Positions 24,001 through 35,689 of a DNA stretch of 64,000 nt are shown piece after piece (the stretch's first letter is position 1; each line of letters opens with the position of its first letter). The notes under the pieces were generated by a model, which was not told where the DNA came from, made no database searches, and saw only the letters and a list, made by a program, of their open reading frames with translations. The DNA comes from Ramazzottius varieornatus (lineage: Eukaryota; Tardigrada; Eutardigrada; Parachela; Ramazzottiidae). The stretch is taken from NCBI GenBank assembly GCA_001949185.1, contig BDGG01000008.1, positions 617,648-681,647 of the forward strand. The letters run 5' to 3'. A program made the translations under genes and the position numbers.

Positions 24001-24529
24001 AAGCGGAAATTTCCTGCTCCTGCGGCACGATGCATAAAATCAAATAGACATATTGGTAATAACCTCATGAAAACAATATTCATTTGCATCAAGCTAACCG
24101 AGGCCTCGACCACCTTTCTCAAGACTGCAAGATCTCAGTTTACCAAGGTGACTGCGCAGCGCCGTTGTGGGCAGCTTTCCAACCGTCATCGCCATTCTCC
24201 GACGCCGAAAGCTAACAGGTAGAAGGATCTGCATGGAGAGAATGACAGACAAAGCAGAAAGACGTTTTTCACGCGAAAAACACCGAAGAATATAAAATAT
24301 GCGAAGTAAACGCCAGTTTCGAACTCTGATACCCCTAACCGTTTCTACTTTGTACTTCCGGCGCGCAAGTTGTTTGCGGTCAGGCAAGCCTCGCTGTGTC
24401 CCAAAGCCGAAAATATTGAATTTCCCAAATTTGCCTAGACTAAAAATAATAGTTTTTGGTTGAACCGGAAGTCTCTCCTGAACGCAACTGTTTCGGATTC
24501 CAAGTTTCTCCTCTGTTCTAACTCACATT
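21032..24529. other. 3.5-kb region with no recognisable gene
   Basis: No open frame here resembles a known family and I could not chain exons on either strand. The stretch looks AT-richer than neighbouring exons. A loose motif resembling agatccccacttctcaaacc recurs near 22205, 22757, 23098 and 23668, suggesting degraded repeat DNA. Upstream control elements of the POU6 gene may lie here, but none can be named. Confidence 0.45.
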
Positions 24530-26011
24530 ATGTCAGCTATCCCACCAAGTTTAGGCAGACTACTATCAGGACTTTGCAAGGGATGCGGACGTCACCGCGA
24601 AGCTTACAACCGGACACAGAGCCGTACACTTACCACTGTATTTTCGGGCATCCAGCCGACCGGCTCCTTGCATTTGGGAAACTACTTTGGAGCTGTGAAT
24701 CTCTGGAAAAGTCTGCAGAATGATCCGGCCAACCACCTCATCATTAGCGTCGTGGACATGCATGCCATCACCGTGCCATGGAAGCCCGAACAACTTCGGC
24801 AGAATATCGTCCAGTCGTTCATCGAGCTGCTCGCTTGCGGGATTGATCCTGCCAAAGTTGTCTTGTTCCAGCAATCTTCGGTACCCGAGCACGGGAAGCT
24901 GCAGTGGATCTTCTCCTGTTTATCGTCTATGGCTAGAGTAGACAATCTTCCGCAGTTCAAGGAGAAGTCAGCAGTGCAGAAGGAGGTGTCCTGTGGGCTG
25001 TTCACGTATCCTGTTCTGCAAGCGGCTGACATTCTGTTGTACAAAGCTCACCTTGTTCCTGTGGGAGAAGACCAGGTATTCGAGCGGAATCTTCTGAAGG
25101 ATAGTTCTGAAAGGAGAAACGTGTCGAAAATATTATATTATCGCAATTTTTCTGCTGGAGATGTAATTTAAAATGAATTACAGTATTATCTCTTGTTGCT
25201 AACTGAAAAACACGGAAGGGCTTGCCACTCATATCATGTTATGTCATGTCATGTCATGTGCTGAGCCGCCTCTTGTGTCGTGATATGCTATGACACGACA
25301 CGGCACGACATGTTCCAGCGTTTGAAAACCCGTCAGGACCTAATTCAAACGCATGTTCTTCCGCCATTTCATCACACTGTTGTCCAGGTTCAACACCTCC
25401 AGTTGGCGCAGGACATAGCGCGGATATTCAACAGTAAGTGCGGTAAACTGTTCCCGACTCCCCACAGACTACACAGCGACCTTCCGCGTCTGAAGAGTCT
25501 GCGCGACCCAACGAAGAAGATGAGTAAGTCCGACACAGATTCAAGAAGCCTGATTCAGCTGACAGATTCACCTGGCCAAATTCGAGAAAAGCTAAAGAAG
25601 TCCGTCACTGATTTTAAGTCAGAAATTACCTACGACCTTGCAGAGCGACCAGCCATCGCCAACCTGTTGATGCTATACAGGGCGGTCCTCGATGTCAGTC
25701 TAGAAAAGGTCCTGGAAGAAACTAGCAAAATCAACAAAGTGGAACTCAAAGCGCGTTTGGCGGAAGCTGTGATCGAGTTATTACGACCGGTGCACGGTAA
25801 AATGAAGGAGCTTCGTAACGATATGGGCTACTTGGAGCAAGTGATGGCTCAAGGAACTGATCGAGCAAGGACCTTGGCATCGCAAACCATGGATGAAGTT
25901 GAAAGTCTCGCTGGTTTTCGTCCTGCAAAAGCGAAGATTTCTACCACGGTCCACCGCCAGTTAAATTCTTCTCCCACGGACAAAGAAAGTAAAACACTAC
26001 GGTCATCTTGA
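24530..26011 (+). CDS. WARS2: Mitochondrial tryptophanyl-tRNA synthetase
   Basis: Two exons (24530-25075 and 25388-26011) join in phase to 389 codons, close to the usual length of the mitochondrial enzyme. The class I signature is TVFSGIQPTGSLHLGNYFGA (HIGH-type) and the second signature is KKMSKSD. GEDQ followed across the intron by VQHLQLAQDIARIFN is the family's tryptophan- and ATP-site region. The first about 35 residues are basic and hydroxylated with few acids, fitting a mitochondrial presequence. It charges mitochondrial tRNA-Trp for organelle translation. The 312-bp intron includes a short run of tcatg units (about 25228-25260). No defects were seen. Confidence 0.95.
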
Positions 26012-26560
26012 GTCTGGAAACTTTTGTGCATGTACAGTACAAGTACAAGCATGTGCATGTACTTGTGCATATAACAGATCGTTGTGACTTCCGACAGCGA
26101 TCCAGCTTTGGCAATGCTCTCTACTGAAATGGTCACCGAATTATGTGCAGTACAGTGGCAAATAGCTAAATTTTGACCGAAATAAATCAACTGTGCTCGT
26201 AAAGTTCGGGATTGACTGGTCGGTTGATGTGCTCGAGAATTAACGGACCGCAATCCGGACAAGGTTTTACCTGTAGATTCTAGAAGCTCCTGCTGACGCG
26301 TGTGACATGACATCAAATCATTGTACTATATGTACATACGTATTACGTATAAAGTCTAACAGCGGCTCTCTTTCAACAATCAATCGAAGAAGCCATCGTG
26401 ATTTTGCCCATTGGAAATTTGGAACACTGGACTTCCGGCTCACTCAGCTGGATTTATCATTTATACTTTTCTTTCATAGAGTGGCTTCAGTTCAACAGGA
26501 TTCTGTCTGTCTGAAAAATCGACCTTGATATCATTCACGGAGCCTCAAGTCAGTTTGGAG
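26012..26560. other. Spacer between WARS2 and NCBP3
   Basis: WARS2 3'UTR, with catgtac/gtacatg repeats near 26028-26070, and the NCBP3 leader. No gene is supported. Confidence 0.4.
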
Positions 26561-28519
26561 ATGGACGAGTCAGAAGATTACGTGGACTTACTGGTCGGTT
26601 CCGACGAAGAGGATGACTTCGATCTCGATGGTCATGAAGCACCAGCTCCAACGAAAACTGCAAAGGCAGTTCCCACTACGCTGATCACCGCCGCGGTTGC
26701 TTTGCCACCTGTTTCCGATCACCAGGAGGATGCTGAAATGGCTGACGAAGACGGCGAAATTGCTACAACTCCCCCTCAACCAAATGGACGCTCCTCGGCA
26801 AAGCTGTCCGAAGAAGGTATCGAGGATTTATACCACAGGTACAGAACATTCAACTTCGAAGAACCTATCCATCCTGTATTAGTTTGCTGCCTTTGTTCTG
26901 AGTGACGTGCTTGTTTTTTTAGCATGAATGTTGACGGCGATGCGAACCTGGGTAAGGAGAGATACGAGGAGATACGATTTGGTTCATTTCTTTGAGCAGA
27001 CTACTGGTCTAGGATGCAGAGACGGTTAATCGGTCACCCTGCAGTGTGCGTTTGGTCGCATTGCACAATCTAGGATGGCTGACTTACTCTTCCTGCCTCG
27101 GCCTTCTTGTGGAATGAAATAGGCAAAGCCTGCAATTGTGGTATTCCTGGTTTTTTTAGTTGGTGGAGTCAAGTACCGGCTGGACACCGTCCATCTGCGT
27201 GGCGTAAACGACCTCAGCACTTCGGACGTGACCAAGATTTTCCAAGACGGAGCGTCTATAAAACCAAGTTCGTTTTCCTTCCGCTTGTTAACATACGTTA
27301 GAGACAGGTAAATTAGAAACGTTGTGGTCGCTCTGTAGATTCTGTCGAGTGGATCAGCGATACGGCTTGCAATGTTGTCTTCCTCACCGAACTTGCTGCA
27401 GCTACATCCCTGTACAAAGTGTCACAGCCGCTCAAAGTGATGAAGAAAGCCGCATCCGAGGACTCGGACAGTGGCGAGGCAAGGGAGCAAATTTTCGTTC
27501 AACGTCCGCCAGAGTTCGACCCTGTCACGGGTGAAGAGCTCTTTGTATCCACCATGTCTTCATTTCCCATCCCTGTCCCTCAAGGAAGATGGCGAGTAAT
27601 CAAGAAGATTCCGTCCAAAGCCAAGCAGATCATCCTCCGCTTTGCTTTGACTACCGACAAGAAGCCTCCAAACGCCCAAAAGTACAGTCAGTATTACGAG
27701 AAGTATGGACAGCAGTCTGAAGAAGAAAGACGAAGCTATCATCGTGAAACGTACAGGTAAATGTTGCAGCATCGCCTCAGAAGCCGCTCTTTTGAAAAAG
27801 CAGAACTTTGTTCGCTCAGTTAGCTTTTCATTCCTTATCAGGAATGGAGCAAACGCAGATTTCAACAGTAGCCGTGCTGATCCCGTTGCATCAGCACGGT
27901 ATCTTGCACGACGAAGAACCACCATTGTGGTCCCTGAACTTCCTCCTAGACAACACGCGAGTACACCATCCGATCGGCCTCGGCAGGATTATCATATTGT
28001 GGTTCGGTACTGCCAACTATTGCTGGGAAAACTTCGACGAGAACAAGAGTTATTTATTGCTCTTTTTCCCTACAGAAACGGAGACTACGAAACCCTCAAG
28101 GGGAACTACGTGGATCTCGATGCACCACAGGAAGACGCACCCACTTTGATAAACCCGCCTGTTTTGGTATCTCCAAGACGCCATGGGACTTCTCCGTATG
28201 ATCGACCTCGGTAAGGCTCAAAACTATTAACGCAGCTAAATCTCTAACCACCACGTCTTCCAGGTCGTCTGAGGAAACCAAACACTTCGAACAGGGCAGA
28301 CTTCCGTTAGCTACTAACGATCTCCGCTGTTTGCTGCAAAGGAGAAAGACCATCCCACAGAATGATCTGCGTCATCGTCTGTCACGCCGTCCTGGAGATG
28401 GAGTTGGCTCCAGACCGTCCGTGAGACCTGGCGACCTGCGGAGCCGAATAAACCGGGTGAGAGAAAACGAAGAACCAGTATTCGATCCTCAATCTTTCGA
28501 TCGATATTATCAGTATTAG
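26561..28519 (+). CDS. NCBP3: Nuclear cap-binding subunit 3 homologue
   Basis: Seven exons (26561-26838, 26923-26951, 27160-27267, 27339-27756, 27842-27898, 28076-28210, 28264-28519) add to 426 codons with phase kept throughout. An acidic N-terminus precedes an RRM-like domain: TVHLRGVNDLSTSDVTKIF, then across an intron SVEWISDTACNVVFLTE, the conserved NCBP3 core. A second conserved block is KAKQIILRFALTTDKK with SQYYEKYGQ. The C-terminus is Arg/Pro-rich. NCBP3 binds mRNA caps with NCBP1 and links to the exon-junction and TREX export machinery in other animals. The donor of exon 5 (gtatct at 27899) is inferred from phase. The protein is shorter than the vertebrate one. Confidence 0.85.
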
Positions 28520-29830
28520 AAGGGCTTTTGTTTCGTCTTCCCAAAAAGTTAGAAGACAGAGTCTCAGATGGGCTGGTTGATCTTCAGGTACATCATACTT
28601 ATAACTCAACACTGCATGCAGGTCGAACTTTTCAATTTTACTTTTCAATTTCACTGTTCGATCATTTCGTTATTTTCCTGTTATAGAAAAAATTGTTGAC
28701 TTCGTGAGCATATACTGACAGTCTGACAGAAATAATCAATCAAAGTTTCGATTTTCGCTCGCAAGGTATTCGCCAAGTCAACGGGCGGCAAGAGCACTGC
28801 ATTTCGCTCAGCTAGCGAATATTGCTCAGCTGGTAAACAGTGCGGGCTTTCCCAATGCTAAAGTCCAAGACACGCCGTCATGAAGTAAAACCTTCTGCCA
28901 CTCTTTCATCTTCTGGACTTCGCCCGAGGTTTTCCGTTATCATTTGAGCAACTTAAGCATTCTACTGTAGATAAAAACCTCTGGAAGGATGTGGAGCACT
29001 GTCTGCGACGGTGGAACAACTTACACAATTGAAATGTTTGTCTGATTGCATATTGGGATACCTGAGTCTGTCGACAGTTAGAAATACTCTGCACCCTTTG
29101 ACATTGGTCGGGATCCACTGCATAATCCGCCTTTAGTTTCGCCTTGTCCGAACAATGGGGACGTTTCACGAGGCGCCAACGAGACCCGTCTGATCCCTGA
29201 CAGCATATGTTACTTCCTTGTGTGGGATGCCGAGTGATAGCAGCTTATCGGAGTCTTCATTGGCTCTCAGAGTAATTGGTGGTATTGTCTACGGAAAATG
29301 CGCTATCTAGCTTATCTCGTTCGTAGCGTTTATTAATCGTTACGTCGTAAATGCGGGCGTAGTACGTACTGATTAGACCCAAGCGAGGGCGCTGATTTTC
29401 GCAACGACGACTACTCTGAGCCGAGGACCGCATTAGTAACTGCATAATTTTATGTTCCGGACTTCCCACCCGGAAACAGGCAATAGAGCAGGAGAACCTC
29501 TATTCGTACCAATACCTGCAGTCTCGAAAGCACGGCATTCTTCCGCGCAACAGGTCGTGGCAAAAAGACTGGCACACCCTATAGTTATGCCCCATAAGAA
29601 CGCTAGCTGGATGGAGTAGAACTACGTGTTCCAGCTTCTGCTTCCTCTCCCTCTTCAAACGGGCATTTGGATCCTGTTCCAAGTCCAGACAGACAGGTCA
29701 TTTCGGAATCCAGGATGTCGGCGAACGGCAAAAGTAAGGTTAGCTAGCTCTCCCACTCTGTTTTCCAGTGTTCTTTCGCGAGTTGTGAAAGGTGGATATA
29801 TTTTGCATCTTGACTGCTTGCACTGTGCAG
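28520..29830. other. Spacer before the ENPP gene
   Basis: No coding structure is recognised apart from possible 5' exons of the ENPP gene near 29700-29800 (an ATG at 29715 followed by a gtaagg donor, not in phase with the next exon). Confidence 0.4.
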
Positions 29831-32800
29831 AACCACATCTTCTGGTGGACGTTGGGGGCCTTCTTTGTTGGTGCCGCCCTTTTTGCAATTGGATATGTCA
29901 GCGGATACTTTACACCACGTCCAGGTCCTTCTGCTCCTTCGAGACTTGGCTCATGGCGGGAAGGACCCTGTACAACTATCAGCAATGACCAATGTCCGAA
30001 AGGGTAAGTACTCTGCTTAGCTATAGCTCGTCCAAATCTTTGGTTCGTCTAATCGGCGATCCAGTCTCACCGTATGCTGGACCAGGATTTCCATGACCAG
30101 TTTTGTTTTGCAGGTACCGAGATTCGCCACCACTGGTAGTCATCTCCTTTGATGGTAAGATCTGTTACGGTTTCCGTATGTTAAAATCATGTTTGCGGTG
30201 TATATGGAACTACAGTACGTAGAACGGGAAATGCTTGCATTTCACGCAGGATTTCGAGCTGAGTATCTGGCCAGAAGGTCTTTGAATATTCCCTCGGTTC
30301 GACGTATGCAGCAATGTGGAGTTCACGCCCCATCCATGCGTCCAACGTTTCCACCGATCACCTTCCCGAACCATTACAGTATCGCCACCGGGCTTCATGC
30401 GGAGTCGCATGGAATAGTCGCCAATGCTTTCTTCGATCAGCGAAACAGAACGACTTTCAACTACCACCAATCGTCAGCCAGAGAATCACGATGGTGGCTA
30501 GGTAAGTGACAGACTTATCCGAAGTAAGAGCCACGCGCTCGACGTTGACACTCTACTACAGAGAGAATCGGTCTTATCTTATTCATACAGGAGAACCGAT
30601 CTGGGTGACGGCGAAGAAACAAGGAAAACGGGCGCATACTTATTTCTGGGTCGGAAGTGAGGTTGGTCCTTTCGTCGTCACACACATCCGAACTCTCATG
30701 TGAAACCCGTCATTTCATGACATATGTGTGTTGTAGGCGGAGATTATGGGTATTCGTCCAGACGAATATCACAACTTCGACGGGAGTCATTCGTTTGAAC
30801 GCCGGGTCGACACCGTGTTAGACTGGCTCTCCCGCCCGGATAGCACTCGTCCTCAGTAAGTTATGCTACTACTACCAAGAAGATGCTTCGTTGAGTGTCG
30901 CTCGTATCAATAGTATTAGACAAAGGACGACCTTTTCTTGATCCTAGGTTGAATATGATGTACCTCGAACAGCCGGATTCCGCAGGTATGACTGGGTGAA
31001 AATCATGAATTCCGAAACGATCGCGAACTAATACTCGAAGAGTCTTTGTTATCGAAGTTTAGGTCATACCTTTGGAACTGACAGTCCAAGGTTAGAAGCA
31101 GCCGTCGTCCAAGTCGATGCTGCATTGGACCGACTGATGCAAGGTCTCCACGAGCGCGGCATTTTACAGTGTATCAACGTCTTGCTGGTCTCTGATCATG
31201 GGATGCAAAATCATTACTGCAACCAAACAGTGGAACTATCCCCTATATTCGAGCAAAGTCCAGCTTTGGCCGCTGCTAATTTCAACGACAGCAACTACAT
31301 TCTATATGGGGTACCTGTGCTATCAGACTTATCGTGCGAATGTGCTTGGCTTTTCGGAACTGTACCACCCTCTTCTTTTGCGCAGGGTGTGATGGGCCGA
31401 ATTTCTCTAGATAGAACAAATGCGACTATTGATGACTTCTATGAGGCCCTGAAATGTGCTGCTCCGAATGACACTGGGGCGTATTCGAAGTATCAGTTGT
31501 ACAAGAAGGAAAACCTACCTCGGCGATTCCATTACACTAACGAAGACCGCACCGAGCCGATACTGATGACACTCAAGCAGGGCCATACAGTCTGGAAGCG
31601 TGGATTACCGACTAGCTTCTGCGAAGGTAAGATTTCAACCGAAGTCCCATTTTTTGTTCATTGATTTATCATTTTCAGCAGTTGGGATCTCGGCAAAAAG
31701 ACTTGAAAAGATCGTTGTTCCAAGTGGCGCACGTTTCGCTGTTATTGTCCTCGAGCGTGCGCCACTGGGAAAAACAGTCTTGTCGAGCTTGTTCGTCGAT
31801 CTCTTAGTTAGTATATCACTCATATATATTATAGGTGGACAACACGGTTATGATAGCCTCTATCCCAGTCAGCAGGCAATCTTTTTGGGTCACGGACCGT
31901 TACTCAAAACCCAAACGACCATCAGCCCCTTCTCCAACATCGAGGTGTACAACTTAATGTGCGATCTGATCGATGTGAAACCGGCGTCCAACAATGGCAC
32001 ATACGGTAGCCTCCACCACGCTTTGCGAAATTCCAAAACAGTTTTAATCGACTCCAGCGGCCACCTTCCACCCACGCAACCGCGATTCCCTGGGACTTTA
32101 CAGGACCTTCACGATCGTCAGAACCCAAAGTGTTCGGCAACGTGCGGCATAGCTGATATCGATGCAGCGGACCTGCGGCTTAATATTACGGAAAGTGACG
32201 CTGCTAGCATTCAAAGGCGTGTCGCGCCGTACGGACTTCCTCATGGACCCGGCAATGGCTCAACGACTGTAGCTTTGGTCGGACAAGACTTCGTTCTGGG
32301 ATTTAACCACGCTATGAATGCTACTTTATGGGCATCGTTCACGCTCAACAATACGGTTGGTTGACGATCTGAATATTCGTGCTGATTAATGTCAAAAATG
32401 AGAGGTCGGCCATAGCTTCTTTCAAAGTCACGCACGTTGTCACCCATTAACACTGAAAATGTGCGCCCTTCGGAAAACATCTTGTAGATTTCGGTCTCCG
32501 CGCTCCCAGATATTTTCATCGGAAACGTTTGTTTGTCGACGAACCGCCACAATGTCTGATCTTTTCTTAGATGAGTGACGTACAGCTACCGGATACAACT
32601 TGCCTGCGAAATGACGTTCGTGTGTCTCGGGGCGGACTGACCTGCGAGGATTTTCCCACGGCCAACGCCCAGTCAAATTTCAGCGCAATCTATCTTTTTC
32701 CTCCAGGTGAGTTTTACTTCATCGAACAGATCAGTGTATCCGGCAAAAACCCTCTATGGTCGACCTTGGTTTCCAATACTGTAGGCCTTTCTTCTGACCG

Positions 32801-33473
32801 GGAAAACGCGCTGATTGTATCAAACGCCCTGCCCATGTACAGAGCTTTCAAGAACGGCATCTGGACGAGGTTCTGGGATTTGCTCAAGATATGGGCAGCT
32901 TCAGCGACCAGCCTCAATGTTGTTACTGGCCCGGTCTACGACGAAGCGGCTCCATATGGTATTCTGGATCCTCCTGCCGACATCAGGTAACTCTGTCTGG
33001 CAGTGTGGCAAGAAAAGTTTTCAGGAACTACTGGTAGTCGATCAACTTGTAGTCGATGAATTTATTTTTGCAGTGAGTTTCCTGGTCATCCGACTTTGAA
33101 GATTCCCTCGCATTTTTTTGCTGTGACAGCCAAGACGAACGTCAGTTGTTCGTCACAGCCATCGTGCCTCCCGGACGTAATGGCGTTTATATTACCACAC
33201 GATCCAGAAGAAAGAATGCCGTGCCAGGTAAATTTATACAGTACCATATGAACTTAACAGCTCCTACTGGTTTTGAAAATTAGCCGGTGCAGCAGTTATT
33301 AAAGGTATTCGTAGGATGAAATGTCATATTTCCTGACACAAAGCGCGACGGTGAAGGACGTCGAAATGAGCACGGGCCTGCGGTTCTTTTCGGGGTTGCC
33401 CATATACGATGGCATCAAGCTCCGGACATCTTTGCCCACAAAGCTTTGGCATCTGGCAGTCGGATTAGAATAG
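29831..33473 (+). CDS. ENPP: ENPP1/3-type ectonucleotide pyrophosphatase/phosphodiesterase
   Basis: Twelve exons from 29831 to 33473 keep phase over 809 codons; the initiating exon is not resolved. A single membrane helix near the start (IFWWTLGAFFVGAALFAIGY) fits a type II membrane protein. The catalytic domain has the first metal Asp in VVISFDGF, the nucleophile Thr in PPITFPNHYS, and further metal ligands in LEQPDSAGHTFG, LLVSDHGM and GQHGYDS. A C-terminal inactive nuclease-like domain follows (about residues 500-809; NALIVSNALPMYRAF, VVTGPVYDE). The Cys-rich somatomedin-B repeats of vertebrate ENPP1/3 are not seen between helix and catalytic domain. It should hydrolyse extracellular nucleotides or related phosphodiesters. 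The 32707-32784 intron is in a stretch open in all but splice signals. The gene ends 9 bp from the convergent orphan gene. Confidence 0.92.
31723..31772. repeat. Short hairpin repeat, locus 4 (in ENPP intron)
   Basis: Arms agtggcgcacg (31723-31733) and cgtgcgccact (31756-31766) are perfect complements, followed by gggaaaaac. Same family as at 6500. It lies in the 31627-31834 intron. Confidence 0.7.
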
Positions 33474-33482
33474 ATTTCCTTA

Positions 33483-34016
33483 CTATTTGAGACTGTTCGG
33501 GTCGACGGCGAATTCGGCCGTCTTCAGAGTTCCTGAAAAGTCGGAAACCAGTCTGCTTTGTACTTTTGGGAACTGTCTCAGTACTTTCGTACGTACCTAC
33601 CTTATCGAAGCGAAAGGCGTACTTACCTCCTGGCGCGCCAGTGTAATGGTATCCTCTGAACTGTGCGGGACCCAGTTGCGACCAGCTGCCATCTGGGTTC
33701 ACGACTTTATCGGGAGCTCGCGTCTCCCCAACCCACTCGCTCGGTGCGTCCTTCCTCGGCGCGCTGAACCAAACCTGACCGACATAATCACGAGGTACGC
33801 TCTTGTCCACAACGAAGAAACCTACGGTAGTATAAGGTTCCCAACAGGCTCAAACAGGTACTTTTCCTCGCACAGTATTCGCAGCTAGTGCTTACCGTCG
33901 CTCGTTTCCCACGTTCCTTTTATCGGCGCAGTTCCTTCCGTTGCGTCTTCATACGTGGCTTCGTAGGTGCCGTCGGAATAATAACGTGCGTTGAATCCTT
34001 TATTTTCTGTAGACAT
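33483..34016 (-). CDS. Orphan small beta-rich protein, intact copy
   Basis: Three exons from 34016 down (33896-34016, 33627-33821, 33483-33532) join in phase to about 121 codons. The protein begins MSTENKGFNARYYSDGTYEA and has alternating aromatic/Gly pattern (YSDGTYEATYED, IKGTWETSDG, GQVWFSAP, FRGYHYTGAPG), suggesting a small beta-barrel or sandwich. There are no cysteines, no signal peptide and no transmembrane segment, so it is probably cytosolic. I recognise no family. A diverged, broken paralogue with the same exon structure lies at 35167-35677. Its stop is only 9 bp from the ENPP stop on the other strand. It may be a lineage-restricted gene. Confidence 0.65.
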
Positions 34017-34379
34017 CTTTTTGAAGGTTCACAAGGGTGAACAAATGTTCGAAGACGTATCAACCAGTACACCAGTTTTCAAGTAGTCCTTGCCACAACG
34101 TCTGCTAAGTCTGGTAGAGTTACACAAGCAGGGACCTGCAGGCTAGAATAATCTACTGAATAGCGGAGTGCGTAGTACTATATAATACTGTATATTGCTT
34201 CGCGTTGTTATCTACAGCAAAAATATGGCGAGTAATTGGTGACTATATAGCCCACTCGACAAAAACTCATGACGCCGCGCTGGATTATGTCTGCTCGTCT
34301 TTATGCAGGACGACTCACGACGCCATGACGAATGGTCGCTCTGTGTGTATTTTGTTTCAGACTGTCCTTCGCGTAAAGG

Positions 34380-34518
34380 TTGAGTCACACTACTTGGATA
34401 GATTTCGAAATTCCACAGAAAATTCATCACGCGGTCTCTTCTCCCAAATTTATTCTTCAAGTAGCTCATGTACTTGTAATTGTTCTGTGCAAATTTGGTA
34501 GAGATCACACTTGCACGA
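34380..34518 (-). pseudogene. Inverted, frameshifted copy of the exon at 34704-34891
   Basis: The reverse complement of this segment matches 34760-34897 over about 120 bp. Differences fall largely at codon third positions (peptide YKYMSYLKNKFGRR against YQYMSYLRNKFGRR), as expected of once-coding DNA. Relative to the other copy one base is missing in the gggagaaga run, so the frame breaks before the shared C-terminus. No acceptor is seen upstream. It is probably a dead exon copy. Confidence 0.5.
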
Positions 34519-34703
34519 AAAAAAAACAGGAAAGAGCATAGACGGCTCATAAATCGGGGTCAATTTTTGGATTCAGAGTAGCCTACATTTATATTTAGTT
34601 GACTGTTGAACACAAGCTTCTGAAAATTTTCGGCAACGCTATTCTCACCGAAAGGGTTTTGGCGATCGGACAAAAACTAGTTCTCTGATATTTCTCTCCG
34701 CAG

Positions 34704-34891
34704 GTCGTCCTGTGACAGACAATTGGGTGACTGCAGCAGAAATTTTTTCATGCAAGTCTGTCCGTACAAGTGCGATCTCTGTCAAACTTGTACAGAACCG
34801 TTATCAGTACATGAGCTATCTAAGGAATAAATTCGGGAGAAGAAGAACGCGTGATGAATTTTCTGTAGAATTTCAAAATCCGTCCAAGTAA
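34704..34891 (+). CDS. Possible terminal exon of an unidentified gene
   Basis: A tctctccgcag acceptor opens a 62-codon frame containing TDNWVTAAEIF and YQYMSYLRNKFGRRRTRDEF and closing at a TAA. Its partner copy in inverted orientation at 34380-34518 differs mostly at silent sites, which supports a coding history. The peptide is basic and probably helical. I recognise no family and could not find the upstream exons; the spacing between them and the two orphan genes suggests a locus rearranged by inverted duplication. Confidence 0.4.
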
Positions 34892-35166
34892 TGGAACTCA
34901 ACCTGTAGCTCACACGAGGGCAAGAGCCCGTCGTGAGCGGTGAGGTTGGGCAGGCAGGATACTAGGTGAGTCGTAAATAAGAAAAATGGGGAACCGAACG
35001 CAGTTTTTTTAATCCTCTATACGGTGCATGAGCGAGCATGAACGCGTTCGCTGCTGAGATAAACACGGTCGGACCTTCAGTTCTTTTTCGGGTAGCGTGT
35101 CGAACTTCGGACAGTGTTGCCCACAAAGCGGCAATGTTTCTCTGCTTGGCTAAAGTGACGGACCTT

Positions 35167-35677
35167 TTACTGTAGAAGGCTGCTCGGATCGAACGTGTAT
35201 TCTGCTGCTCTCAACCTACCTAAAAAGAAGGAAATACGGCTCTGAATACCAGCAGATGAGTAGAAACAGTTTGCAAGACTAAGAACACTGTACTCAATTT
35301 TACCTCCTGGAGTGCCGGTGTAATGGGAGCTCTGGAACAGCGAAGGACCGGACTGCGCGATATTGGGATCCGGCGCAGCCGTTTCCCCTTCAAGATAGCT
35401 GGGTCCGTCCTTGCTCGGAGCGCTGAAGTAAATTTTACCGACGTTTGGTTCACGGCTTGCTCTTTTCCACCTTGAAAAACCCTAAAACCAAACTGCCAGC
35501 TTCGGTCAATTCTATGTTACGTTTCCTTACTAGTAAAAGCATCTCCGCAAGCTCACCGTCGCTGTCGTCCCAAGGCCCTTTTATGGGAGCCGTTCCTTCT
35601 TTCGCCCCGTCGTACGTGGCTTCACACGTGCCATCGGAAAATTACCGTGCTGTAAATCCTTTATTTTCCATGGCCAT
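35167..35677 (-). pseudogene. Orphan small protein, degenerate tandem paralogue
   Basis: Three segments from 35677 down mirror the exons of the 33483-34016 gene: a first exon reading MENKGFTAR and TCEATYDGAKEGTAPIKG, a middle exon reading GKIYFSAPSKDGPSYLEGET and HYTGTPG, and a last exon reading AAEYTFDPSSLLQ. Two breaks are visible: an in-frame TAA where the intact copy has Tyr (near 35643-35651), and a shift of frame with a TGA just after FFKVEKSKP (near 35440-35460). Splice sites are still good, so the decay looks recent. It could still be expressed as a short product or be an assembly artefact. Confidence 0.7.
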
Positions 35678-35689
35678 ATTCATAGCGAA

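Noticed and set aside
25228-25310. CRISPR-like or satellite array
   Set aside because: Only short tcatg units in a WARS2 intron; no spacer structure, and this is an animal genome.
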